From: Bacteroidaceae bacterium
Lineage (GTDB): Bacteria > Bacteroidota > Bacteroidia > Bacteroidales > Bacteroidaceae
Reading direction: 5' to 3'
NCBI GenBank assembly: GCA_900770705.1
Contig: CAAGLF010000103.1
Coordinates: 1-31,466 of the forward strand
Length of the DNA: 31,466 nt
This document shows, piece by piece, positions 15,094 to 23,380 of this stretch (position 1 is the stretch's first letter; every line of letters begins with the position of its first letter). The notes under the pieces are model-generated. The model was not told where the DNA came from. It made no database searches and saw nothing but the letters and a program-made list of their open reading frames with translations. Both the position numbers and the translations under genes were made by a program.

Positions 15094-16167
15094 TCACTCC
15101 TGCCCTTCCTCCTTCAACGCATTCTGCTGCTCCTGCCACTTTTCGCGGGCCAGGGCCTGCATATCGGTGACCGTGTCCTTCTCGTCTACTATCTCCGTAC
15201 CGAGCATCGTCTCGATCACGTCTTCCATCGTGACTATCCCGCGGAAGCAGCCGTACTCGTCGATGATCACGGATATGTGTTCCTTCTTTGCAAGAAGCTT
15301 CTCCCAGATTTTTGCCACGGGTTCGTTTTCCGGGAAGGTGAGAACGGGGCGCACGATGTCGCTCAAGCGCTGACTGAACTTGTCCTCCGCCAGCTTTTCG
15401 AGGATAGTCTGCCGCAACACGTACCCCTTGATGTAATCATCGTTCTCCTCGTTGAAAATGGGAATGCGGGAGTAGGCGCGAAAGGCGGGATTCTTGTAAA
15501 ACTCGCGGAGAGTCGTGCTCTCTTCGGCCATTTCGACCACCGAGCTGGGCGTCATAATGTCATGTGCCGTGATGTCATCGAGTTTCAGCAGGTTCTGAAT
15601 CATCCGGTTCTCCTTCTTTTCAAAAACTCCCTCCTCGGCACCGACTGTGACCATAGCGGAAACTTCCTCTCTCGACACCGTGAGAGGCTGCTTCTTGGGA
15701 GAAATGAAGCGGGTGATGGCCTCGGAAGCGACGACAAAGGGGTACGTGAGGCATACGAGCACGCGGATAATGCCGGTGACGGGCAGCGCGAGCTGCCGCC
15801 AGTAGGTAGAGCCGATGGTCTTGGGGATTATTTCGGTCAGGACGAGGATAAGCAGGGTCATCACGGCAGATGTGACGGCAAAGTAGCCGTCGCCGAACGC
15901 CAGATTGGACTCTGCACCGACGCCGGCGGCACCAATGGTATGTGCAATGGTGTTAAGCGTCAGAATGGCCGAGATAGGGCGGTCTATGTCCTGCTTATAT
16001 TCTTTGAGTAAGGCGGCATTTTTTCCTCCCTCGTTCTCTTTCATCGTTATAAAGGACATCGGTGTAGAAAGGAGCACGGCTTCGAGAATGGAGCAAAGGA
16101 AAGAAATGCTCAGCGCCGCAAAAAGGTAGAGAAAGAGGTAGAAAATGTGTAGAGATGGGTCGTCCAT
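15094..16167 (-). CDS. CNNM/DUF21 and CBS domain membrane protein (hemolysin-C/CorC family)
   Basis: A 357-residue membrane protein of the CNNM (DUF21) family, linked in other organisms to Mg2+ or Co2+ transport. Residues about 8-35, 62-85, 95-115 and 125-150 form the membrane domain, including the conserved LTEIIPKTIG segment. The CBS pair follows (about 205-335), with DIMTPSSVV, YSRIPIF and IDEYGCFRGIVTMEDVIE. The protein ends soon after the second CBS domain, so the C-terminal CorC/HlyC domain found in many relatives is absent. Shorter versions like this are known in Bacteroidetes. It is a single-gene unit with its own promoter about 125 bases upstream and a palindromic repeat on each side. 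The transported ion is not shown by sequence. Confidence 0.93.
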   Translation of the reverse strand: MDDPSLHIFYLFLYLFAALSISFLCSILEAVLLSTPMSFITMKENEGGKNAALLKEYKQDIDRPISAILTLNTIAHTIGAAGVGAESNLAFGDGYFAVTSAVMTLLILVLTEIIPKTIGSTYWRQLALPVTGIIRVLVCLTYPFVVASEAITRFISPKKQPLTVSREEVSAMVTVGAEEGVFEKKENRMIQNLLKLDDITAHDIMTPSSVVEMAEESTTLREFYKNPAFRAYSRIPIFNEENDDYIKGYVLRQTILEKLAEDKFSQRLSDIVRPVLTFPENEPVAKIWEKLLAKKEHISVIIDEYGCFRGIVTMEDVIETMLGTEIVDEKDTVTDMQALAREKWQEQQNALKEEGQE

Positions 16168-16297
16168 ATAAAGATGGATTGGTTAAACAATCGCGCCGAA
16201 GTCCCCGGGGAAATTCGGCACGTGCACTTTTCCGCCGCGGCTGCGGGGAAGGCGTCCCTCACGAGGAGAAAGGCGCACGAAGTACGGTATTCGGGTG

Positions 16298-16305
16298 CAA
16301 AATTA
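16298..16305 (-). promoter_or_regulatory. -7 box of the CNNM gene promoter
   Basis: TAATTTTG on the minus strand, inside AAAATCACTAATTTTGCACC. The same 20-base context with only the two nn positions changed is present at the integrase promoter. The predicted leader is about 125 bases, unusually long for this window. Confidence 0.55.
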
Positions 16306-16365
16306 GTGATTTTGCGGAACTTAACGGGTAGATTGACGGAATTTTTCGCGCCGCCGGACTTTTTT

Positions 16366-16475
16366 CACCGACAGGCGAAAAAATTTCCGCGGCGGAAGTT
16401 TTTTTTTCAGGCCTTGAAATTTTATTTTCTGCCGCAGAAGTTTTTCCCAAGTCCGAGGAAGTTCCGCCTCTGTAC
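16366..16475. repeat. Palindromic modular repeat, copy 5
   Basis: Words: CCGCGGCGGAAG (about 16387), CAGGCCTTGAAA, TCTGCCGCAGAAG, AAGTCCGAGGAAG, at a pitch of about 21 bp. It shares the central CAGGCCTTGAAATTTTA and the TTTTTCC(C/T)AAGTCCG tail with copy 6, so the two form a subtype. The right end reads inward on the minus strand as GTACAGAGGCGGAACTTC. The palindrome is imperfect. The remainder of the 16168-16527 spacer holds the CNNM promoter and nothing else recognised. Confidence 0.8.
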
Positions 16476-16527
16476 GCAGCAGGGGAAAAACAGTGCCCCC
16501 CGGCTCGCCCCGCCGCCCCGGGGAGGG

Positions 16528-17187
16528 CTACTTGAAAGTGTAGGTGAGCGCCACGATGACGCTGACATTCCTGTCGCCGGCGGCATTGAACTTCGCTACG
16601 CCCAAGTCGGTCTCCACGCCGGCCGTGATGCCGGAGGCGAACTGGTAGGCCAGGCCCGCCGTCAGGCCGCAGTCGAAGCGATGGGCACCATAATCCTTGA
16701 ACGTCTGGCAGTCGTAGTAGAGACGCTCGCCCCCGAAGCGGTCGGCATCGCCGCGGGTCTTCATCTTACCGGTGAGCCCGACAGCGAAATAGGGGCCGGC
16801 GGTGAATACGACATAGCGCTTCTCGGCCGTACGAAGGTAATAGTTGAACGTCAGGGGCACTTCGAGATAATGGGCGGTAGTACTCGTGCTCTTCAGGCCT
16901 GTCAAGGGGCGCCCATCTTCGTCGAAGCGCGGATTGCCGTCGTCGTCCTTGATGGTGACGGGCTCGTCGGGAATGCGCCAGCCCTTGCCATAAAACAGGA
17001 GGGCGGGAGCAAATGCCCAATGCTGGTCGAACTCCACCTCATAGCCCACTCCGAACTTGAAGGCGCCGACAGGTCGGGCCGTATCGTAGTGGGACGCGAC
17101 ACCGCCGCCCACGCGCAGTTGCCAATGCTGGGCATAGGCGGCACGGAGGGGCAGAAACAGTAGCAGGAGGAGCAGGATTTTCTTCAT
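16528..17187 (-). CDS. Outer-membrane beta-barrel protein (PorT-like)
   Basis: A 219-residue exported protein. The signal peptide MKKILLLLLLFLPLRAAYAQ ends in a type I site (AYA, then Q). The rest is alternating beta-strand sequence with many Gly and aromatic residues (YEVEFDQHWAFAPALLFYG, LEVPLTFNYYLRT, VVFTAGPYFAVGLTG) and a C-terminal strand ending VALTYTFK, typical of small outer-membrane barrels with the PorT-family fold. Function unknown. Two adjacent ATG codons are possible starts (17190 or 17187). It begins about 10 bases after the helicase stop and is probably co-transcribed with it, although no functional link is obvious. Confidence 0.85.
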   Translation of the reverse strand: MKKILLLLLLFLPLRAAYAQHWQLRVGGGVASHYDTARPVGAFKFGVGYEVEFDQHWAFAPALLFYGKGWRIPDEPVTIKDDDGNPRFDEDGRPLTGLKSTSTTAHYLEVPLTFNYYLRTAEKRYVVFTAGPYFAVGLTGKMKTRGDADRFGGERLYYDCQTFKDYGAHRFDCGLTAGLAYQFASGITAGVETDLGVAKFNAAGDRNVSVIVALTYTFK

Positions 17188-17197
17188 CATAGCGGAA

Positions 17198-19012
17198 TCA
17201 GTGTTCAAAGAAGCGGCGCCAGTCGTCCTTGGAATGGCGGCCCTTTTTCGCTTCGCGGTCATCGGTTTTCGCCGGGCGTTCCCTGCGGCGCACGGGATGG
17301 TCGTCGCGACGGCCGGAACGCTCGTCGGAACGCTTACGGTGCGGAGCAGCGCCACCGGGCTCGCGGTCGGCATCGTCTACCACGACGCGACGCTCGCCGA
17401 CCTTGGCGCGCTGCATTTTTTGCATAACGATCTCGGCATCGGCCTCGGGCACCTCGAAGAACGAGCAGTTCTGTGTGAGGTCGATTCGCCCTATCTCGAT
17501 TTTCCCCTTCACGTAGCGGTTGACCAAATTGATGATTTCGCGCGCATAGAAGTTGTCTCTCTTTCCCAAGTTGAGGAACAAGCGCCGGTAACCGGGCTCG
17601 GCCGTATGGCTGCCGCCCTGACGGCGTCCGCGAGGAGCACCGGACTTCTCGCGGGCGGCCTCGCGCGACTTCTCGGGGCGCAGGGAGGGCTGCTCGATGG
17701 CGGGGGCGGAGGCATAATAGCGGAGGAAGCGGCCGAACTCGCGGCTCACGACGCGCTTGATGACGTCTTCCTTCGACAGCCATTCGAGTTTGTGGTACAC
17801 CTCGGGGAGGAAAGGCAGGATTTCGGCCTCGTCGACTTCCGTACTTTCAAGTTCGTCGATCACACGGTAGAGCTGCTTCGTACAAATTTCCTTGGAATCG
17901 GGCAAGGTGGCGAGGTCGAACTTCTTGCCGATGACCTTCTCGATGGTACGGACCTTGCCACGCTCGCGGAGGTGGATGATGGAAATACTGGTGCCGCGCT
18001 TGCCGGCACGGCCGGTGCGTCCGCTGCGGTGTACGTAGTTCTCGATGTCGTCGGGAAGGCCGTAGTTGATCACATGGCTGAGGTCGTCGACATCGAGTCC
18101 GCGGGCGGCGACGTCGGTGGCCACGAGGAGCTGCGTCCTGTGCTGGCGGAACTTCTGCATGGTGAGGTCGCGCTGCGCCTGGCTAAGATCGCCGTGCAGA
18201 GCTTCGGCATTGTAGCCGTCACGTATGAGCAAATCGGCAATTTCCTGGGTTTCGAGGCGCGTACGGCAGAAAATGATGGCATAGATGCGGGGATAGTAGT
18301 CCACTACGCGCTTCAGCGCGAGATACTTGTCGCGGGCGTGCACGATATAGGCCACGTGGTTGACCTTTTCAGCGCCTTCGTTGCGCGAGCCGACGACTAT
18401 CTCCTTATAGTCGCCAAGGTAGGTTTTCGCCACGCGCTCCACGTCGGGACTCATCGTGGCGGAGAAGAGCAAAGTGTTGCGCTCGGCGGGCACACCCTCG
18501 AGTATCGCGTCGATACTTTCGCTGAAGCCCATATTAAGCATTTCGTCCGCTTCGTCGAGCACGACATTCTCCACACTGTCGAGGCGTGCGACGCCCCGCT
18601 TCATCAGGTCGATCAGTCTTCCGGGCGTGGCGACAATGATTTGTACGCCCTTTTTCAGCGAACGTATCTGGCTCTCGATATTGGCGCCCCCATAGACGGC
18701 CAAAATGTGCAGTCCGTCGATGTAGCGGGCATAGTCCTTCAGGTCGCCTGCTATCTGGAGGCAGAGTTCACGCGTCGGACTGAGAATGACGGCCTGTGTC
18801 CGCTTGTCGGATGGGTCTACCTTTTGCAACACCGGCAGGCCATAGGCCGCCGTCTTGCCGGTTCCGGTCTGCGCAAGGGCGATGACATCGTTTCCTTCGC
18901 CCAACAAATAGGGAATCACTTCCTCCTGAACGGGCATAGGCTCGGCATATCCCAATTCTTCGATGGCGCGCCGGATTTCCTCCGAGACTCCCAGTTCTTC
19001 AAAAGTCTTCAA
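17198..19012 (-). CDS. DEAD-box ATP-dependent RNA helicase (DeaD/DbpA type)
   Basis: ATP-dependent RNA helicase acting in ribosome assembly or RNA decay (604 aa from the chosen start). Motifs in order: Q motif PMPVQEEVIP, motif I AQTGTGKTAA, PTRELCLQ, motif II DEAD (VLDEADEMLN), motif III FSATMS, then the helicase C domain with ATDVAARGLDV and HRSGRTGRAGKRG. A DbpA-type RNA-binding domain follows (LFLNLGKRDNFYAREIINLV), and a highly charged Arg/Lys/Asp tail of about 60 residues. I chose a TTG start at 19012, giving (M)KTFEELGVSEEIRRAIEELG, because it matches the family N-terminus and because a -7 box lies inside the alternative extension from the ATG at 19075. Co-transcribed with the downstream barrel gene. 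Confidence 0.95.
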   Translation of the reverse strand: MKTFEELGVSEEIRRAIEELGYAEPMPVQEEVIPYLLGEGNDVIALAQTGTGKTAAYGLPVLQKVDPSDKRTQAVILSPTRELCLQIAGDLKDYARYIDGLHILAVYGGANIESQIRSLKKGVQIIVATPGRLIDLMKRGVARLDSVENVVLDEADEMLNMGFSESIDAILEGVPAERNTLLFSATMSPDVERVAKTYLGDYKEIVVGSRNEGAEKVNHVAYIVHARDKYLALKRVVDYYPRIYAIIFCRTRLETQEIADLLIRDGYNAEALHGDLSQAQRDLTMQKFRQHRTQLLVATDVAARGLDVDDLSHVINYGLPDDIENYVHRSGRTGRAGKRGTSISIIHLRERGKVRTIEKVIGKKFDLATLPDSKEICTKQLYRVIDELESTEVDEAEILPFLPEVYHKLEWLSKEDVIKRVVSREFGRFLRYYASAPAIEQPSLRPEKSREAAREKSGAPRGRRQGGSHTAEPGYRRLFLNLGKRDNFYAREIINLVNRYVKGKIEIGRIDLTQNCSFFEVPEADAEIVMQKMQRAKVGERRVVVDDADREPGGAAPHRKRSDERSGRRDDHPVRRRERPAKTDDREAKKGRHSKDDWRRFFEH

Positions 19013-19041
19013 TCTGAAAAAATTTTTACGGTTTGAGGGCG

Positions 19042-19049
19042 CAAAGTTA
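19042..19049 (-). promoter_or_regulatory. -7 box of the helicase promoter
   Basis: TAACTTTG on the minus strand matches TAnnTTTG. It lies 30 bases before the TTG codon at 19012 and downstream of the ATG at 19075, which supports the shorter protein. The -33 region is weak. Confidence 0.45.
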
Positions 19050-19142
19050 CGCTTTTCAACGGAGTTACGCAGCATTTCTGCCGTTTTCTTCGCTGAAAGA
19101 CGGGATTATCGGCACGCCGACAGGCGGTTTCGAAGCCGCGCT

Positions 19143-19240
19143 GAAGAATTACTGCGGCGAAAGAAAATTTTTCAGGCCTTGAAATTTTAATTTCTGCGGC
19201 GAAAGTTTTTCCTAAGTCCGCAGAAGTTTCGCCGAGGTAC
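19143..19240. repeat. Palindromic modular repeat, copy 6
   Basis: Words: CTGCGGCGAAAG, CAGGCCTTGAAA, CTGCGGCGAAAG, AAGTCCGCAGAAG, TCGCCGAGGTA. It resembles copy 5 in the centre. The first and third words are in direct, not inverted, orientation, so the large hairpin is broken. The right end reads inward on the minus strand as GTACCTCGGCGAAACTTC, nearly identical to the left end of copy 3. Confidence 0.85.
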
Positions 19241-19299
19241 TCGAAGCGAAGACGGGAGGGCGGCTTCCACACTCCCATCGCTGCGGAAAGCACAAGAAT

Positions 19300-19331
19300 G
19301 TCCGGTCGCCTTCTCACGAAGACGGCCGGAC
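19300..19331 (-). terminator. Probable terminator of the envelope operon
   Basis: A 14-bp stem (19300-19313 with 19318-19331, two wobble positions) with a 4-base TCAC loop lies 36 bases after the large lipoprotein stop. The minus-strand sequence after it (ATTCTTGTGCTTT) is only moderately T-rich. Confidence 0.5.
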
Positions 19332-19367
19332 GGATGAAAAAGTTGTTATAAAGAAGTTTTTCCCTGT

Positions 19368-20819
19368 TTACTGCTTCACCGGGCGTATCGACACACGCTT
19401 GTTGTTCGAGTATACCCAGTAATCTTGATACCAAGGATCGTAGAATGCCGAGGACAGATAACACCCGCCCTCATAGAAGGCGATGATGGAATGGCTGACA
19501 CCGTTACCATGGTCGTTCCAAGTGCGGCTGGAGAGCATATACTGTCCCCACGACATATTATCCGGTTTTGCGTAATTATAGGTACCGACACGTCCGCGGG
19601 CCGGCAGGAAGAGCCAGTCGCCCTCCAAAGAGGCAGAAGAGACCACCAAGGGCACCTTGGAAACGAAAATTTTCCCATTGGCGGCGGGCAGGAACAACTG
19701 ACCTTTGTAGGAGGAGTTTTCCCTGTCCACATAGCAATAGGTAGTGGAGGCGTTCTGGAGCGCAAGGGCGTTGTCGACGGAAGGCATGCACCAGCCGGGA
19801 AGATGGGCAGCCACTACGTCGTACTCTGCGTTGCCCTGGATTTCCAGAGGTTCGCTTCCGTCCCAATAACGGGAGTAGTAGCGGTTCATCAGACCGGTAG
19901 AACCATACGTAAAGTACTCATTGTCGACATTATATGCGTACTGCGAACCTGCTATCAGCGCCTGATCGTTGTAGTAGCAGAAGTTGCCGGTCGCCCAGTT
20001 TACGCCACAAAGACGGATACAGTCGGACTTACGCCCGTCGTCAGCGTACGTCTGCTGCGCCTTCTGCACCGTCAGATCAAGCGAGTTCGTCTGCACCGAT
20101 TCGCCAAAGAGGTTGGAAATTTTTAGTTCCAGGTTCGAATAATTTCCCTCTGGCAGCCGGGCGATGTCGATGTCGGCGGTAAACAGTCCTTCCGTGGGAT
20201 CGAGCTTCACTGGCAGGCTGACGTCATTGAGTGTGGCGGAGTAATCCGTCACTCCCTGCTTGTCACCGAACACCATATAGCCGACAGTGACGCGCAGCAG
20301 GCTGTTGCTCACCACTTGCACCGTAGGAGAGCCCGAAAAACGTGGCAAGAAGTTCTCGATCGTCTGCGCAAGAATCTGCGTCCGCGGCGTGCCGCTCAAG
20401 ACAATGCCCTCCGAAGCCAGATAAGGCGTCACTTCGTAGCGCGTAGCGTAGGACAAGTCTTTCCAGTCGCAGGAGAAAGTGTACTTACGGCCGTATTCCT
20501 CTAACTCGCCGCCGCTCACTTGTTTATAAACTAGCTCGCCCGGCTGGATTTCCGCGGTATACCGGGTTTCCACCTCGCCCTCTGTGGTGTATTCCCGCAC
20601 CATAAATCCGGCCGTACTGGGTGCAACGCCATCGAGCGGCACTATAAAGGAACACGTCGCCCGGGCAGAATAGGACGACAAATCGCAGTCGGTCACCGAG
20701 ACGTCGTTAGAAAGAATCTCTGCGTTGAAGCCGATTTCATCAGGATAGTCGGTACAAGAAACTACGGACAGGGATACAAGCATCCACAAGAGGGATAAAA
20801 AAGTTTTCTGCTGCTTCAT
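19368..20819 (-). CDS. Large surface lipoprotein of unknown function
   Basis: A 483-residue lipoprotein: signal peptide ending LSVVSC with the lipidated Cys at residue 22. The middle part (about 30-260) looks like one or two beta-sandwich domains of the kind seen in Bacteroidetes cell-surface lipoproteins. The last 200 residues (GVNWATGNFCYYNDQ, HLPGWCMPSVDNALALQN, FLPARGRVGTYNY, and the end VSIRPVKQ) resemble the Fibrobacter-type paralogous (FISUMP-like) domain found in exported proteins; this is recognition by eye only. The start ATG overlaps the stop of the PEGA-barrel gene (ATGA), so the two are coupled. It is the last gene of the four-gene envelope operon. Confidence 0.85.
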   Translation of the reverse strand: MKQQKTFLSLLWMLVSLSVVSCTDYPDEIGFNAEILSNDVSVTDCDLSSYSARATCSFIVPLDGVAPSTAGFMVREYTTEGEVETRYTAEIQPGELVYKQVSGGELEEYGRKYTFSCDWKDLSYATRYEVTPYLASEGIVLSGTPRTQILAQTIENFLPRFSGSPTVQVVSNSLLRVTVGYMVFGDKQGVTDYSATLNDVSLPVKLDPTEGLFTADIDIARLPEGNYSNLELKISNLFGESVQTNSLDLTVQKAQQTYADDGRKSDCIRLCGVNWATGNFCYYNDQALIAGSQYAYNVDNEYFTYGSTGLMNRYYSRYWDGSEPLEIQGNAEYDVVAAHLPGWCMPSVDNALALQNASTTYCYVDRENSSYKGQLFLPAANGKIFVSKVPLVVSSASLEGDWLFLPARGRVGTYNYAKPDNMSWGQYMLSSRTWNDHGNGVSHSIIAFYEGGCYLSSAFYDPWYQDYWVYSNNKRVSIRPVKQ

Positions 20820-21817
20820 TTTTTCTTGTTTTTGTGAATGGTGAAACCAACTCCGACATATAATTCACGATAGGGGTCGGGCGTGCCGCCTCCGAGGACA
20901 GTGGCAAAACCACCTTGGAGCAAAAGCGCCTTCCACTTGAGAATGAGTCCACAATCTACGACGGCGCCCTTCGAACCAAAGGGAGAGTCGGTCATATTGG
21001 ACCAAACGTTCGAACCATCCCACGTGGAGTCGTAATAGAAAGAGTAGTCAACGCCCTTGGCGTACTCGCCGTAACCAGCACCTACGTAAGCGTAAAGAAA
21101 CTTGGTACAGCGCGCCATCACACCCCCCGTGAAAAGCATATATTTCTGCGCCCCCAGATGAACGGGGCCGCCGGCAGTCGTTCCTTCCTTCACGACACCT
21201 CCTTCTACATAGTTGCTCGCCTGTCCTCCATCGAAGCAAAGGCGGGAATAGAGGCCGAAACGTCGGCAGATACCCAAGGTAAGACCGCCACCCGCACCGG
21301 TATAGTTGCCCAAGACAAAGCCATACAGACGGGGAGGCCGCTTGCGGAGCACATAGTCGCGGGTAATGTCTTCGAAAGGCTTTACAGTGAGGCGTTCCGT
21401 AGTCTCGAACCAAACTTTCTCGTCGTTACTCACGCGTACACTGTGGCCACCCAGCATTTCAAGGGTCAACGGCGTTTTTCCGCGAAACATTCCGTCGACA
21501 TAGACGGAGCTACCCTGCGGTTGCGAGGTGATCGTCACTTTTCCGTCCAACATAAACGAAAAAGAGTTGGACCCGCCACGGCTTACCTCTATCTCATATT
21601 GTTTGGAGTACGACGAACCATAACTTACCGTGACGGTATGCTTTCCTACCGCCACCTTCTTGGACATTATGTTCGTAGAAGAAACATCTCCGTCGATGGC
21701 AATTTCTGCACCGACGGAGGTTTCCAATCGTACTTTGGCTGAATCGGCCATTGTCTCAGCCTGGGCAAAACCGGCCGAGGCAACAACCGACAGCAATAGC
21801 ACAAAAAATTTTCTCAT
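20816..21817 (-). CDS. PEGA-domain protein with predicted outer-membrane barrel
   Basis: A 333-residue exported protein. A signal peptide covers residues 1-20 (ending GFAQAE). A first beta domain (about 28-88) precedes a PEGA domain (about 93-125, VTITSQPQGSSVYVDG, then GKTPLTLEML). The C-terminal half (from about residue 158) has alternating Gly-rich and aromatic strands (GFVLGNYTGAGGGLTLG, AYVGAGYGEYAKG) and ends LYVGVGFTIHKNKKK, consistent with a beta-barrel. PEGA domains are surface beta modules often near peptidoglycan or S-layers. I chose the ATG at 21817, where the signal peptide starts. It begins 26 bases after the PD40 gene and overlaps the following lipoprotein gene by 4 bases. Confidence 0.85.
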   Translation of the reverse strand: MRKFFVLLLSVVASAGFAQAETMADSAKVRLETSVGAEIAIDGDVSSTNIMSKKVAVGKHTVTVSYGSSYSKQYEIEVSRGGSNSFSFMLDGKVTITSQPQGSSVYVDGMFRGKTPLTLEMLGGHSVRVSNDEKVWFETTERLTVKPFEDITRDYVLRKRPPRLYGFVLGNYTGAGGGLTLGICRRFGLYSRLCFDGGQASNYVEGGVVKEGTTAGGPVHLGAQKYMLFTGGVMARCTKFLYAYVGAGYGEYAKGVDYSFYYDSTWDGSNVWSNMTDSPFGSKGAVVDCGLILKWKALLLQGGFATVLGGGTPDPYRELYVGVGFTIHKNKKK

Positions 21818-21843
21818 ATCGTTTCTTTTCGACGCTTCAAACC

Positions 21844-22866
21844 TTATTCGAGGTTGAAGTTCATACGCCATACATTATAATACTTGTCCTTGTTCGCACG
21901 GCTGCTGATAAAGAAGATGCTGCGGCCGTCGGCGGCAAACACGGGGCACGTGTCATTGTCCGGGTGGAAGGTGAGTTGCGTCAGTCCAGAGCCGTCCGTA
22001 CGCACTGCGAAGATATCCAGGTTTTCCTTCTTGTTGATGCTGGAAGTCGCGTTGCCCACCATAACAAGCCATTGGCCGTCGGGAGAAAGACGCGGGTTGC
22101 TGAAACCATGGTTTTCATCGGAGGCAACGAGCGTTTCCACACCCTTCACGAAGTCGACATACCATATCTCGCTGCGTCCGGAAGTATTGTTACGTACGCA
22201 ATAGATGGCGTTGGGATTTCCGGGGATAATACATGGGTTGTAGCCACGGGTGCAGGAGGTCAGCGTTCCGTCCTTTCTGTCGAGCGACCATATCGAGGGA
22301 CCGGAATTGGCCGTACGCGTGAAGAAAAGCTTCTGCCCGTCAGCGGTTACCGCGGGAGCGTAGTCCCACACGTTTCCATTGGTAAGCTGGCTCATCATAC
22401 TGCCCTGCTCAGCATTCACTGAGCAGATGAAGGCGTTCGAACCGTTCACGTCGGAAAAATATAGCTTGTTATCTTTTCCCCACGTGAAGCTACCTACGTT
22501 GCGGAAGGTGCGCTGGGTGGCAAGACCTTGTGTGCCGACGCTACGGATCATCACGTTGTCCTGACGATTCATACGCGTCACATAAGCAAGTTTCTTACCA
22601 TCCGGAGAGATGTCCAACAGCCCCTGGGTATACCAGGCAATGCTCTTCTTGCGGTTGATGCCGCAAGTGGAATTTGCAGCATTGTTCCAGTAGAAATAAC
22701 TTGCCACGGTAGGAGACACAACGGTATTGTTCGACTCATCGGTGACCTTGACGAGATTCAAACTGCCCTCTTCGGGGGCTGCAGATTCGAGATAAGCGGA
22801 AGAACCGCCGCAAGAGGTGAGCAACAAGGCGGCTCCCGCACACATAAACAGTTTCAAAGTTTTCAT
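21844..22866 (-). CDS. PD40/TolB-like beta-propeller lipoprotein
   Basis: A 340-residue lipoprotein: signal peptide with lipobox LLTSC, lipidated Cys at residue 19. Repeated blade motifs follow: ISPDGKKLAYVTRM, FTWGKDNKLYFSD, VTADGQKLFFTRT, LSPDGQWLVMVG, FAADGRSIFFISSR. These are PD40/WD40-like repeats as in the TolB propeller, probably about six blades. TolB itself is a soluble periplasmic part of the Tol-Pal system; this lipidated version more likely acts as a surface or periplasmic scaffold with its operon partners. The gene follows the small lipoprotein gene by 62 bases and precedes the PEGA-barrel gene by 26. Confidence 0.88.
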   Translation of the reverse strand: MKTLKLFMCAGAALLLTSCGGSSAYLESAAPEEGSLNLVKVTDESNNTVVSPTVASYFYWNNAANSTCGINRKKSIAWYTQGLLDISPDGKKLAYVTRMNRQDNVMIRSVGTQGLATQRTFRNVGSFTWGKDNKLYFSDVNGSNAFICSVNAEQGSMMSQLTNGNVWDYAPAVTADGQKLFFTRTANSGPSIWSLDRKDGTLTSCTRGYNPCIIPGNPNAIYCVRNNTSGRSEIWYVDFVKGVETLVASDENHGFSNPRLSPDGQWLVMVGNATSSINKKENLDIFAVRTDGSGLTQLTFHPDNDTCPVFAADGRSIFFISSRANKDKYYNVWRMNFNLE

Positions 22867-22928
22867 AAATACATATTATTAGAAAAAAATTATATACTAT
22901 ATAGATAAGGTGTACCCCTCCGACAGCA

Positions 22929-23129
22929 CTACATTGGCTGCATTTCGCCGGCCGGCACATTTGCGCCAGACGAACCACGCTTCTGCACCATAGTACCCGT
23001 CAAACCGGTAGCAGTCCTCCCCAAACTGGAAGAAGTGGTCATCGAACAACTCGTCACGATCATCGTGACAGCAGACAGAGAAAGCGCGCCAAAAAGCACA
23101 CGGAAAGAATAACGAAGCATTTTCTTCAT
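22929..23129 (-). CDS. Small lipoprotein, 66 aa, first gene of the envelope operon
   Basis: The ATG at 23129 gives a 66-residue protein with a typical lipoprotein signal (MKKMLRYSF, a hydrophobic stretch, VTSC) and a lipidated Cys at residue 28. The mature part is only about 38 residues, Ser/Thr/Gly-rich with no clear secondary structure. No family recognised. An in-frame ATG 27 codons upstream would spoil the signal peptide. It lies 62 bases before the PD40 lipoprotein gene and shares its direction, so it is probably part of that operon. Confidence 0.7.
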   Translation of the reverse strand: MKKMLRYSFRVLFGALSLSAVTMIVTSCSMTTSSSLGRTATGLTGTMVQKRGSSGANVPAGEMQPM

Positions 23130-23214
23130 AGTAGAATCCTTTTTTACACGCGGCAGCCACTTTCCCGCTCGCAAAAACGGGCATACGGCCTCGCTGATGT
23201 AACGTATCAAAGTA

Positions 23215-23222
23215 CAAATTTA
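23215..23222 (-). promoter_or_regulatory. -7 box of the envelope operon promoter
   Basis: TAAATTTG on the minus strand fits TAnnTTTG, with a TTTTTTG 16 bases upstream as a possible, slightly close -33 element. The predicted leader to the small lipoprotein ATG is about 80 bases. Confidence 0.5.
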
Positions 23223-23380
23223 CGCTTTTAAGGAGCATCAAAAAATGCAGGAAATGCCAAAGAAGTGCATTGGTGGCAGAAAACAGCACATCTGCGGTTA
23301 AAAATCGAGCAAAACAGCACTATTATTTTTTACGGAAAGCCACAAGTTTCAAGTCCTGCCCCAAAGAAACAGCCGTCGTC

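Noticed and set aside
17201..19036. A 611-codon plus-strand frame opposite the DEAD-box helicase
   Set aside because: It mirrors the helicase codon by codon and has no recognisable motif.
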